Origin: Flavobacteriales bacterium
GTDB lineage: Bacteria; Bacteroidota; Bacteroidia; UBA10329
Length of the DNA: 8,106 bases
Reading direction: 5' to 3'
Assembly: GCA_003456455.1 (NCBI GenBank)
Contig: DMRV01000264.1
Coordinates: forward strand, 1-8,106
The notes beneath the pieces are model-generated. The model saw nothing but the letters and a program-made list of their open reading frames with translations. It was not told where the DNA came from and made no database searches. Position 1 is the stretch's first letter, and each line of letters starts with the position of its first letter. Position numbers and translations under genes: made by a program. Positions 1 through 6,451 of this stretch are shown here, one piece after another.

Positions 1-3000
1 ATAAGTACCACCAGACAATGAGAACGTATTAGAAGCTAAGTTGATAGCACTTCCTTGGTTCAATTGAATCCCATGGCTGGAATTACTATAATCTCCTTGA
101 ACAGTAATGTCGTAGGTCCCGTTGCTTAAATTGTTGCAGAGTAATTCTAATCCTTTTTTACCTGTATAATTTCGATTTTGATCCTGTGCATCGATCCCCA
201 TGTACTCATTGTCAAAAGTGTTCTTATAGATATTATTATGTAAAGACCCACTGTTATTGACTACAACCCCAGCGTTGTAAACTCCTGTACCAGAACCTTT
301 GAAATAATTCTCTTCAACGACATATCCCGAGGAATAATCAAGGTAAAGCCCATAGGGTGCAGGCTGGTTGGCTGCACTGGAACTGTTTTTAGGGGTGTAG
401 AAGGAATTACGAGTAAATGAGTTGTTGGAATTTCCGCCATCATACACTCCGTTTATGCTTTTGAACTCTGTACCATTGATCACTGTATAAGGACCTACTA
501 ATGACCAGTTCGTGTAAAGCATTCTTATACCGCAATACATTCCTTTGAAGTAACTGCTGTCCGCGCTTGTGCAGCCGTCTGTAGGATTCATGGCAGTGCA
601 TTTCCAATCCACTTTAAAACGAGCATCGATACTATATATACCGTTTGTGTTTTGCTGTTTTTCAAGCGCTATAAAATCATTGTCAAAAGTACAAGCCGTG
701 AAGCGAACACCTTTCACCCCCCACATGCTCACCATTCCTGCTCTATATGCAGTGGGGTTAGCATAAGGTCTATCTTTTGTGAACGTGCAATATTCAAAGA
801 AGCTAATATTGGGTTTGTTTATGGCACCTTCTTTATTTTCATATTTCCAAAAAGCCACGTCCCTAAGGTTGTTTTTGAATACGCAGTGGGTAGCCTTAAT
901 TATCCCTCCAAAGCTGTTCCAATCAATATTGTTTGTCATGTAGGAAATAAAACCTCTTGTTGAAATTGCATCATCTGCATTTTCGATAACAACGGGATTA
1001 GAGGCTGTTCCGACAATTTCTATAGTCCCTTGATTGGATTCAGTCTGAGAAAGAGACTTGTTACCGTAGACATTAATACCAAGCCACTTACTGTCGTTGC
1101 AATTTTGTACAGATGTAAGTTTAGCACCATTGATGAGTTTAAGCTTCGCCCCAGGTTTAATATGGACACCAATCATCCTTCCCAACTGCTGATAATCTCC
1201 GAACTCAATAGTGGCACCGTCAATGGTCAATGTGCTGTTGTTATCGATAATAATGTTGTGACCTATAATCTTATTTGTACTCCATGTGGTGTTGCTATTA
1301 ACAATTAAATCCGCTGAAGTATCGAAGGCAAGATCTTGTTGACAAGGGCTAAAGGTCTTTAAAAGCATACAATCGTCAAAGTTGTGACTAGAATTACCAC
1401 TAACAACAAAGCTACCGTCTTGAGCTTGGCTAATAGCATAAACACACTCTTGCTTTTTTAAATCACCCGGATAAGCAGCACGAGGTTCATCATGGCTGTC
1501 GTAAGTTTGATCCCATTCTTCAATGTTAGAGGAGTTGAACTTGATTATGTAAGTGTCAGTGTCCCAGTATTTAAGCCAGTCATGCAATTGATCTCCAACC
1601 CACCATACTAGATTGGTTCTTGAGTCATCGGTAAACCACGAGTCTGGAAAAAGGCTCCTTAAATCAGGATCGGTTTGATCAAGGACGCTAAGGTTGTTCC
1701 CTGTGGCGTCGTACTTTCCTTTTGACGTTACCAACGCAAATCCTCCATCATTGGTTGGGGTAACGCCAATTTTGAAATCATAGGCATTACACAGCCCAAT
1801 GTTTATTGTCGTTGGTGTAGCATTCGGACTACTAATGACAACAACTTTTCCTGAACCTATGTTGTGCTTGGAACCTGTACAATACTCACAATTATCGATG
1901 AAAGGGAGTACGATATCTCCGTTACTTTTATAATCTACATCGGTGGATTTAGACCGTAATCTAGATACTGTTGGAGTACTGAGTACGGCACCATACTCTA
2001 AGTGATTCTTTCCATTGATATTCCAATTATACGTGAATCCTGTGCTGTTTGGTGTAATCTCAGTTACAACGACACTTTGGTTGAACATTTGATAAGTATT
2101 GTTGGCATCTAGAACTGCTGCGTATTGTCTATTTCCCGAGAGAACATACTTGTTCTGTGTAGGATGTTTGGCTATCGACTCTATTAGGTCACCGTCTGAT
2201 AGAATCTGCTGCTTCCATAGCACGAATCCATCTTTGTCAATACTTATTACAAATGACTTATACTTTAAATGAGCCTGTACTGAGATGTTCGTATTATGTG
2301 TTTGGGTACTGTATACCAATAAGTATCCTGTTCCGTTCTTTACAATATCTCCCCATAACATTTTTTGCCCAAATGCCTCATCTTCATTGGTTTTAAAGTT
2401 AAATCCTCCATACTGAAAATTCCACAGGATATCCCCGTTTGCATCGGTCTTGACGAGAAATGGTCTTGTCCCTTTTTTTGAATAACTATCGGAAACGTAT
2501 TCATTTAAGATGTTATCCCAGTGAACTTCAGCATTGAAGTGACTCATGTTCGTACTAGATACTGGGTTGTAATAGAGGTAATCGCCTGATCCTATATAAC
2601 TTGGTCGCTGATTGCTATAAACGTCTACAGGTGAATTGGGCACATTCACAGTCGAATTTGTATATCCCATTGCTAGAAATCCACCATCATCTGTTTGAAT
2701 CACCGATATAAACTCACCTTGATTATAGTTCCGACAGAAAACTTCATTTCCTTGAAGATCGTAAGCCATCATCATTGCTCTTCCGCATCGTCTGATTCTT
2801 CCAGGTTCTTCGAATAACTCTAATTTATATGGGCCTTGGTTATATTTTGAGTGGCTGTCATCAGAATTGCAATATTCAAATCCATCAGAATATCCGTCTC
2901 CATCAATATCAGCAAGATCGTAGTCTGTAATTCTTCCAATACCGTAGTTAAATCCTACGGCGATATAACCTGTTTGATTTCCGCTTTGATCGTAAGTGTT

Positions 3001-3177
3001 TTTGTGGTCGTACCACCAGTCTTCTCCAGTATCTTCTTGATTTAACTTTACGCCAGTTTCGGGGTCGACATGGGGCCAGTCGAACTTAACCCAGTGTCTT
3101 TCAGGTGGTTGTGTGGTTTGTGCTATCAGCAGAGAGCTGAAAAAAGTTAATAATAGGGTTAAGGCTTGTTTTTTCAT
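1..3177 (-). CDS. Large secreted beta-helix protein, probable type IX secretion substrate (3' end outside window)
   Basis: The frame is open from the ATG at 3177 to the window edge: 1059 codons with no stop, so the protein is C-terminally incomplete. Residues 1-20 (MKKQALTLLLTFFSSLLIAQ) form a classic signal peptide. A Ca-binding-like DxDxDGxxD loop sits at residues 90-98. DGG/DGS-type repeats typical of Bacteroidota delta-60/propeller-like exported proteins occur near residues 163-172 (TDDGGFLAMGY), 475-482 (TNDGGFALV) and 587-592 (DGSFVVSG). From about residue 620 the sequence becomes Asn/Gly/Ile-rich with a WLGINVYGN motif at 698 and successive short beta-strand units, as in right-handed parallel beta-helices. 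Family knowledge: such proteins usually end in a type IX sorting domain and go to the cell surface or medium; that end is not visible, so export route is inferred. Specific function and ligand are unknown. The gene is apparently monocistronic at its 5' side. Confidence 0.88.
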   Translation of the reverse strand, partial: MKKQALTLLLTFFSSLLIAQTTQPPERHWVKFDWPHVDPETGVKLNQEDTGEDWWYDHKNTYDQSGNQTGYIAVGFNYGIGRITDYDLADIDGDGYSDGFEYCNSDDSHSKYNQGPYKLELFEEPGRIRRCGRAMMMAYDLQGNEVFCRNYNQGEFISVIQTDDGGFLAMGYTNSTVNVPNSPVDVYSNQRPSYIGSGDYLYYNPVSSTNMSHFNAEVHWDNILNEYVSDSYSKKGTRPFLVKTDANGDILWNFQYGGFNFKTNEDEAFGQKMLWGDIVKNGTGYLLVYSTQTHNTNISVQAHLKYKSFVISIDKDGFVLWKQQILSDGDLIESIAKHPTQNKYVLSGNRQYAAVLDANNTYQMFNQSVVVTEITPNSTGFTYNWNINGKNHLEYGAVLSTPTVSRLRSKSTDVDYKSNGDIVLPFIDNCEYCTGSKHNIGSGKVVVISSPNATPTTINIGLCNAYDFKIGVTPTNDGGFALVTSKGKYDATGNNLSVLDQTDPDLRSLFPDSWFTDDSRTNLVWWVGDQLHDWLKYWDTDTYIIKFNSSNIEEWDQTYDSHDEPRAAYPGDLKKQECVYAISQAQDGSFVVSGNSSHNFDDCMLLKTFSPCQQDLAFDTSADLIVNSNTTWSTNKIIGHNIIIDNNSTLTIDGATIEFGDYQQLGRMIGVHIKPGAKLKLINGAKLTSVQNCNDSKWLGINVYGNKSLSQTESNQGTIEIVGTASNPVVIENADDAISTRGFISYMTNNIDWNSFGGIIKATHCVFKNNLRDVAFWKYENKEGAINKPNISFFEYCTFTKDRPYANPTAYRAGMVSMWGVKGVRFTACTFDNDFIALEKQQNTNGIYSIDARFKVDWKCTAMNPTDGCTSADSSYFKGMYCGIRMLYTNWSLVGPYTVINGTEFKSINGVYDGGNSNNSFTRNSFYTPKNSSSAANQPAPYGLYLDYSSGYVVEENYFKGSGTGVYNAGVVVNNSGSLHNNIYKNTFDNEYMGIDAQDQNRNYTGKKGLELLCNNLSNGTYDITVQGDYSNSSHGIQLNQGSAINLASNTFSLSGGTY

Positions 3178-3215
3178 GAGCTTAAACGAATTGGTTAGTT
3201 ATAATATATCCTCGC

Positions 3216-3238
3216 ATTTGTCGAGTTGTGAGACAAAT
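3216..3238. promoter_or_regulatory. Perfect 7-bp inverted repeat upstream of the secreted-protein gene
   Basis: ATTTGTC (3216-3222) and GACAAAT (3232-3238) are exact reverse complements separated by 9 bp, starting 39 bp upstream of the ATG at 3177. This position fits an operator or a 5'-UTR hairpin. A sequence close to the Bacteroidota -7 box (TAnnTTTG) overlaps it on the minus strand (TGTATTTG, 3241-3234), but there is no convincing -33 TTG at the usual spacing. The role is inferred. Confidence 0.3.
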
Positions 3239-3350
3239 ACAATGGCTTTAATTTAAATAATTCTTTCATTAACTATAATGTATTTACCCCGAAAATAAGC
3301 TTCGATGAAAGGTAGAATAATTAGATATCAGGAATATGAAGACAAGCAGA

Positions 3351-3370
3351 ACCCAATCGATCGTGGAGGG
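3351..3370 (+). repeat. Diverged 20-bp dispersed repeat, copy 1
   Basis: ACCCAATCGATCGTGGAGGG matches the copy at 6142-6161 at 17 of 20 positions, and all three differences are transitions. An AAGCA precedes both copies, with a 2-base indel between it and the match. Only two copies are present in the window. It could be a dispersed repeat family or an element-border sequence; chance is not fully excluded. Confidence 0.35.
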
Positions 3371-3371
3371 C

Positions 3372-3423
3372 ATTTCACCCAAATGGTTGACTTAACAAGG
3401 GGAATATTATGGATTTCACCCAA
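3372..3423 (+). repeat. 11-bp direct repeat ATTTCACCCAA
   Basis: Exact copies of ATTTCACCCAA lie at 3372-3382 and 3413-3423, 41 bp apart, each followed closely by GGTT. The second copy falls inside the doubtful 32-codon frame. No function can be assigned. Confidence 0.35.
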
Positions 3424-3507
3424 GGTTCGTTTCCTATTGTAGCCAAATTGAATAGTTTATTAATTGTAGACCCTATGGTTCGTATTCTTTTGAGAATCTC
3501 TACTTAG
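3409..3507 (+). CDS. Doubtful 32-residue open reading frame
   Basis: ATG at 3409 runs to TAG at 3505-3507 and would encode a 32-residue peptide starting MDFTQGSFPIVAKLNSLLIV, moderately hydrophobic with a basic C-terminus. A purine-rich AAGGGG lies 5 bases before the ATG and would serve as a ribosome binding site, which is unusual here because neighbouring genes lack one. Against it: the length is easily reached by chance, no family is recognised and a direct repeat overlaps the start. It could also be the remains of a longer gene. Confidence 0.2.
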   Translation: MDFTQGSFPIVAKLNSLLIVDPMVRILLRIST

Positions 3508-3552
3508 TAATCTTCAACTTTAATCTAATGACTACCATCGTATACTTAGTGT

Positions 3553-4164
3553 CTATTCACCTTTTCTAGATGCTGTAATCAGCCTAGTGAACATTTCGCC
3601 ATGCATATGATATGTCATTTCAACAAGTTCTATTGGGTTCATGAAGTCTCCATTGTCTTTCATAGGTACGGGAACATCATTCCCTAATTTCTTGAAGCTC
3701 CAATGGTCCGTCACAGGTTTTAAACTTAATGAAATGCCTGCGAACATTGAGAATGAAGGCAAAACTATTGACGAGTATAATTGAGATGGTAAAGTCGAAG
3801 TCTCCATATCAAAGTCAATACATGGATATTTATTTTCCGCTTGATCAAATGCCGAATTAAAGAGAATAGGCCCTTCATGGACCAATTGGTTCCTGGCAGT
3901 CTTGATGTAAAACAAAGGAGATGACGAATCATGCCTTTGTTTTTCAAATTGCTCGAAAATATCTACTGACTCCTGATTTAAGTACTGTTCCTTTTCTAAG
4001 ATTTCCCAGAAAGAATAAATGTGTAAGCAATATGCCTCAAATAAATAGTTGAATTGAAAGGACTTTAGTCCAAAATCTTTCCACCTAATAATGTCCAATG
4101 CGCAATATTCGGCGTCCCGAAGGACTCGTCCGGCGTTAAAAAATGGTAATTTTCCTAAACTCAT
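3553..4164 (-). CDS. HEPN-like protein (203 residues)
   Basis: An all-alpha-looking N-terminal half (residues about 30-110) contains a long helical stretch with YLFEAYCLHIYSFWEILEKE, followed by the motif ARNQLVHEG at 90-98. R91-N92-x3-H96 is the R-x4-H signature of HEPN domains, many of which are metal-independent RNases in toxin, defence or RNA-processing systems. The C-terminal third (HWSFKKLGNDVPVPM, then a helix) resembles the tail of HEPN-like hypothetical proteins that carry an ARN-DEH motif. The ATG at 4164 is the natural start; no Shine-Dalgarno is visible. It lies 108 bp downstream of the helical protein gene on the same strand, so co-transcription is possible. RNase activity is inferred: the motif is present, but many HEPN proteins only bind nucleotides or partners. 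No antitoxin such as an MNT nucleotidyltransferase is next to it. Confidence 0.75.
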   Translation of the reverse strand: MSLGKLPFFNAGRVLRDAEYCALDIIRWKDFGLKSFQFNYLFEAYCLHIYSFWEILEKEQYLNQESVDIFEQFEKQRHDSSSPLFYIKTARNQLVHEGPILFNSAFDQAENKYPCIDFDMETSTLPSQLYSSIVLPSFSMFAGISLSLKPVTDHWSFKKLGNDVPVPMKDNGDFMNPIELVEMTYHMHGEMFTRLITASRKGE

Positions 4165-4223
4165 GACTCAATTTTATTAACTAAAAGCTCCGGCCTAGTT
4201 TGTAACTATTGTAGGCTTTTTTC

Positions 4224-4278
4224 ATGAAAATTTCAACTGTTTTTCTCTCGCAAAACAGCTACGATGAAAACTTCAACT
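4224..4278. repeat. Imperfect 15-bp direct repeat flanking a 7-bp hairpin
   Basis: ATGAAAATTTCAACT (4224-4238) and ATGAAAACTTCAACT (4264-4278) match at 14 of 15 positions, exactly 40 bp apart; the second copy overlaps the stop codon of the upstream gene. Between them CTGTTTT (4237-4243) and AAAACAG (4252-4258) form a perfect 7-bp stem with an 8-base loop. On the minus strand no U-tract follows, so this is not a standard terminator. The region lies just upstream of the HEPN-like gene and could hold its promoter or an operator. Confidence 0.4.
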
Positions 4279-5607
4279 TAGAACCTCATCAAATCTATCT
4301 CTCAAAGAGGTCTTCAGCGGATGTTCTTTAAGAATTTCAGCCTTAATAAGTCTAGACTTCTCTACGCCAACTAACCGAACGATACACTTTAGGTAATCTG
4401 CCAACAAAGGTGCTCGTTGAGAGTTGTAGGAATAGTCTATCCTATCAAGAATTTCCAGTTTCCAGAGCTCAGCAAGGGATTCTTTTTCATCAGGCAAATA
4501 ATTTTCTGCCAACAAAAATGAGCCAGGGCTCATGTTCCTTTTAAGAAAATCGATCAGCTTGGACTGGTAGCCCTCTGAGCCTAAAAGGACAACTACTGTT
4601 TCTCGACTAACGTCGATCATGTTGTTGGAATCAGGCGTTGTGATTAGCTCTATCAATTGCAAAGCCTCTTCACTGGTCAACATAGGGCGCAGCTTTCTCC
4701 ATCGTTCTTTAACGGAATCGCTATCGTTAGTGATTAGGTGAAGAAGGGCTGTCTTCTGTGTATCCTTGTCACCTTCAAATTCCGCTATCTCCAATAGCCT
4801 TGCCATCCAAGGGTTTCCCATCCAGGGTCGTTCGTTTTCATTTTGAACGGCTTCTAGGCATAGGCTCTTTGCACGCTTATAGTCTGATTCAGCCACAGCT
4901 GCCTCAATGCTTAAAATCCGAATGCTATCCAGATGCGCCAATGAGGCCATGAGTTCATCAGCTGCCTGTTTTCCATGAACACGTTCAGTGACTTCAATAC
5001 GCGTTTTTGCCAGTTGATCTTCCGCCCACTTTGAGCGTGGATGTTCTAATGCGATTAACAGCTCCTGATCAATGGCGTGACCGGGCTTCATGTCTCGCAA
5101 CAGTTCAATTGGATTGATCCACCAATCCCATTCAGCTAAAGAATCCTGCTTGACAATATTTAGGAGGTATTTCGCGAAGGAGTTCCGATGGTCCGGGTCA
5201 GGCTCCAATTTAATAGCGTCTTCAACGATGTCCCAGCAGGAATCCACCATTGGGGATATATATCCACTACTGTCATCTGTATCCCCGAGCTGATGGTTCC
5301 AGGTCTGTATCATAGCCATGCCTTCCCAAAATGCCTTTGCATGATGTCCCTGGTCATTGTCGTTTTCGATCTTGTCGATCAACTTACGCATCTGGGGAAT
5401 TAGTACGCGGACATGCTTCCGAGCTAAAAAGCCCCGGTCTAGAAAGGGGTTCAAGACAGCGAGGATCTTCATCTTCATGGCTCTATACTGAGGCGAGGCA
5501 TTCCAATTCTCAGCAAGCCTGGACACCATCCCAGGATTTGAATCTTCGAGCTCTTGCAACATGGCACACAGCTCGGCCTTGGAAAGAGACGTAAGGTTCA
5601 ACTTCAT
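4273..5607 (-). CDS. All-helical protein resembling the C-terminal region of SWIM/DUF6880-type proteins (444 residues)
   Basis: The chosen start is the ATG at 5607, giving MKLNLTSLSKAELCAMLQEL, because related proteins begin this domain with a similar LSK-E-L helix. An in-frame TTG at 5676 would add 23 residues but sits directly after a stop codon. The protein is soluble, with no signal peptide or membrane segment, and consists of amphipathic helices throughout. Residues 56-75 (DRGF..., then many basic residues), the acidic DTDDSSG at 109-115 and the following helix resemble, from memory, DUF6880 and the helical C-terminal half of Bacteroidota SWIM-zinc-finger proteins, where GFI and DDSDG recur at similar spacing. 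No SWIM cysteines are present. The C-terminal 250 residues look like helical repeats. Function is unknown; such helical arrays often mediate protein contacts. It is followed by the HEPN-like gene on the same strand and diverges from the Cys-rich small gene. Confidence 0.72.
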   Translation of the reverse strand: MKLNLTSLSKAELCAMLQELEDSNPGMVSRLAENWNASPQYRAMKMKILAVLNPFLDRGFLARKHVRVLIPQMRKLIDKIENDNDQGHHAKAFWEGMAMIQTWNHQLGDTDDSSGYISPMVDSCWDIVEDAIKLEPDPDHRNSFAKYLLNIVKQDSLAEWDWWINPIELLRDMKPGHAIDQELLIALEHPRSKWAEDQLAKTRIEVTERVHGKQAADELMASLAHLDSIRILSIEAAVAESDYKRAKSLCLEAVQNENERPWMGNPWMARLLEIAEFEGDKDTQKTALLHLITNDSDSVKERWRKLRPMLTSEEALQLIELITTPDSNNMIDVSRETVVVLLGSEGYQSKLIDFLKRNMSPGSFLLAENYLPDEKESLAELWKLEILDRIDYSYNSQRAPLLADYLKCIVRLVGVEKSRLIKAEILKEHPLKTSLRDRFDEVLS

Positions 5608-5711
5608 GGCGTGATGATTTGTTGGGAAGTTAAGCAGCCTTTCAATAACAGCATCCAAATCCCAACATAATTCCAATTAATTATCGACCAAACTACCATA
5701 TAGCAGCCATC

Positions 5712-5774
5712 TGTAAACGTTTCAAACACTTACTTGCGTTTACAACCGACTAATGGGTTGATCTATCGTTTACT
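5712..5774. promoter_or_regulatory. Cluster of CGTTTACA-type operator-like sites in the divergent promoter region
   Basis: TGTAAACG (5712-5719) and CGTTTACA (5737-5744) are perfect 8-bp inverted arms with a 17-bp spacer. CGTTTACT (5767-5774) is a third near-copy, 30 bp after the second. The left arm also overlaps the palindrome AAACGTTT (5715-5722) and GTTTCAAAC (5719-5727). The cluster sits between the divergent starts at 5607 and 5797, as expected for a regulator controlling both genes. The regulator is not identified. Confidence 0.5.
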
Positions 5775-5796
5775 TCGGGCTCTAATCCATTTAAAC

Positions 5797-5952
5797 ATGA
5801 ACAACGAACGTATCACCCAGATCAAACCTTGCGGCTGCGAACGTGGCTGTGAACACATCCTTATTTCCATTACAGAAGAGCTAATGATTCACAAATCTGA
5901 ACTTCAAGATTTTCTTGACTTGTACGATTACCATGGTAAATCTCACACTTAA
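5797..5952 (+). CDS. Small cysteine-rich protein (51 residues) with a CxCx3CxH cluster
   Basis: The ATG at 5797 gives a 51-residue protein. An in-frame TTG at 5734 would add 21 residues but would place the operator-like repeats inside the gene, so the ATG is preferred. Residues 11-20 (PCGCERGCEH) carry C12, C14, C18 and H20, a compact CxCx3CxH cluster that could bind one zinc ion. The rest (ILISITEELM, then an acidic amphipathic helix with FLDLYDYH) looks helical. The order CxC...CxH is that of SWIM zinc fingers, but their middle spacing is normally larger. No family is recognised. Support for a real gene comes from the perfect Rho-independent terminator starting 5 bases after the stop codon and the repeat-rich promoter region in front. 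It diverges from the helical protein gene and may share its regulation. It has no signal peptide, so it is likely cytoplasmic. Confidence 0.65.
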   Translation: MNNERITQIKPCGCERGCEHILISITEELMIHKSELQDFLDLYDYHGKSHT

Positions 5953-5956
5953 ATCG

Positions 5957-5981
5957 AAGGCCGCCACAGAGCGGCCTTTTT
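5957..5981 (+). terminator. Rho-independent terminator of the Cys-rich small gene
   Basis: AAGGCCGC (5957-5964) pairs perfectly with GCGGCCTT (5971-5978) around a 6-base loop CACAGA, followed by further T residues to 5981. The stem is GC-rich and begins 5 bases after the TAA at 5950-5952. The T-tract is only on the plus strand, so termination is directed at rightward transcription. Confidence 0.92.
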
Positions 5982-6011
5982 AATGTCTCAATACATTCTC
6001 AGACATATAGG

Positions 6012-6025
6012 GTCAAAAATTTGAC
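6012..6025. promoter_or_regulatory. Short palindrome GTCAAAAATTTGAC
   Basis: Perfect 6-bp arms GTCAAA and TTTGAC are separated by 2 bp, between the terminator and the tRNA-Ser-like fragment. It is compatible with a dimeric regulator site or an element-border motif. Short AT-rich palindromes also occur by chance, so the assignment is weak. Confidence 0.25.
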
Positions 6026-6051
6026 AAATGCAGTTTTTAATGGTTATGACT

Positions 6052-6074
6052 CGGAGAGGGAGGGTTTTGAACCC
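6052..6074 (-). repeat. tRNA-Ser 3'-end-like fragment, candidate attachment-site remnant
   Basis: Read on the minus strand this 23-bp stretch starts GGGTTCAAAA and continues CCCTCCCTCTCCG. That is the T-loop (GGTTC-A-A), T-stem and CTCTCCG acceptor 3' half of bacterial tRNA-Ser; the E. coli counterpart ends GGTTCAAATCCCCCTCTCTCCG. No D-arm, anticodon arm or variable arm precedes it (6075-6160 has no tRNA fold) and the distal T-stem pairs are broken, so it is not a functional tRNA. Family knowledge: tyrosine recombinases often integrate at tRNA 3' ends and leave such a copy at the distal element border. The orientation predicts that the element extends to the right, with an intact tRNA-Ser beyond 8106. 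Confidence 0.6.
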
Positions 6075-6119
6075 AACTATCCAATACACTCAAAATCAGT
6101 AATTTACAAAAACTCTTTT

Positions 6120-6144
6120 CGCTAAGTCAACCCGCTAAGCAACC
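6120..6144 (+). repeat. Tandem 13-bp imperfect repeat CGCTAAG(T)CAACC
   Basis: CGCTAAGTCAACC (6120-6132) is followed directly by CGCTAAGCAACC (6133-6144), differing by one inserted T. It lies just inside the putative element border and runs into repeat copy 2. It could be an accessory binding site, but function is unknown. Confidence 0.4.
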
Positions 6145-6161
6145 CAATCGGCCGCGGAGGG
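6142..6161 (+). repeat. Diverged 20-bp dispersed repeat, copy 2
   Basis: ACCCAATCGGCCGCGGAGGG matches 3351-3370 at 17 of 20 positions (transitions only). It lies in the leader of the CbrC-family gene, 62 bp before its ATG. The GC-rich core GGCCGCGG stands out from the surrounding AT-rich DNA. Confidence 0.35.
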
Positions 6162-6223
6162 GTCACGTCCTATTGGATGCTTGTACCAATGGACAAGTCA
6201 ATAAGACAAACGACAAGACTAAT

Positions 6224-6451
6224 ATGAAGGAGCTGCCAACATTCAAATACAATCCCAATGCTGAGAGACTTGGGATCCTTAAAAAGGAAAAGACAACTTG
6301 CCCAGTTTGCGGACAAGACAGAAACTATGTTTATCAAGGACCCTTCTATTGCATTGACGAAGTTGAAGGCATTTGTCCTTGGTGCATCAAAGACGGTTCA
6401 GCAGCCAAAAAATATGACGGTGAATTTCAAGACGCTGCCCCTCTGAAGTAG
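6224..6451 (+). CDS. Truncated CbrC-family (UPF0167) protein, 75 residues
   Basis: The ATG at 6224 yields MKELPTFKYNPNAERLG, matching the family's usual N-terminus (M-x-LP-x-FKY-HP-x-P). A TTG at 6173 would add 17 unrelated residues. Two cysteine pairs, CPVC (26-29) and CPWC (51-54), plus C43 suggest zinc binding; the segments YVYQGPFYC and EGICPWCIKDGSAAKKYDGEF are diagnostic of CbrC/UPF0167. The E. coli founder cbrC belongs to the CreBC regulon and is linked to colicin E2 tolerance; its biochemical role is unknown. Full-length members are roughly 170-200 residues, so the C-terminal half is missing. After the stop, another frame (6451-6507) reads VNIPKKRLSAGTPFDSIH, which faintly resembles the next conserved block (RTPGF-x-x-WQ). 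This hints at a frameshifted, decaying gene. It is convergent with the recombinase gene. Confidence 0.82.
   Translation: MKELPTFKYNPNAERLGILKKEKTTCPVCGQDRNYVYQGPFYCIDEVEGICPWCIKDGSAAKKYDGEFQDAAPLK

Larger units (their letters stand above)
3178..3552. other. 375-bp intergenic region without a convincing gene
   Basis: The region lies between the start of the secreted-protein gene (reading left) and the 3' end of the HEPN-like gene. It contains the inverted repeat at 3216-3238, one diverged copy of a 20-bp repeat (3351-3370), an 11-bp direct repeat (3372-3382 and 3413-3423), a small hairpin ATTCT-TTTG-AGAAT (3484-3497), an 8-bp direct repeat TACTTAGT (3501-3508 and 3543-3550) and a doubtful 32-codon frame. 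No RNA gene or clear terminator was seen. Confidence 0.6.

Noticed and set aside
569..963. Plus-strand open frames at 569-766 and 652-963
   Set aside because: They lie antisense within the continuous secreted-protein gene, whose frame has a signal peptide and recognisable domains; the overlapping frames show no family features.
1030..1308. Plus-strand 92-codon frame antisense to the beta-helix region
   Set aside because: Shadow of the repetitive Asn/Ile/Gly-rich minus-strand coding sequence.
4193..4222. GGCCTA...TAGGCTTTTTT as a plus-strand Rho-independent terminator
   Set aside because: There is a T-tract and a short stem (with an inner TAGTT/AACTA hairpin), but no plus-strand gene precedes it to terminate; the minus-strand side lacks a T-tract.
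5090..5594. Several overlapping plus-strand frames opposite the helical protein gene
   Set aside because: Mutually overlapping in different frames, no recognisable motifs, and fully covered by a well-supported minus-strand gene.
6052..6160. Complete tRNA-Ser gene on the minus strand
   Set aside because: Only the T-loop/acceptor 3' part matches; no D-arm, anticodon arm or pairing acceptor 5' strand can be found upstream.
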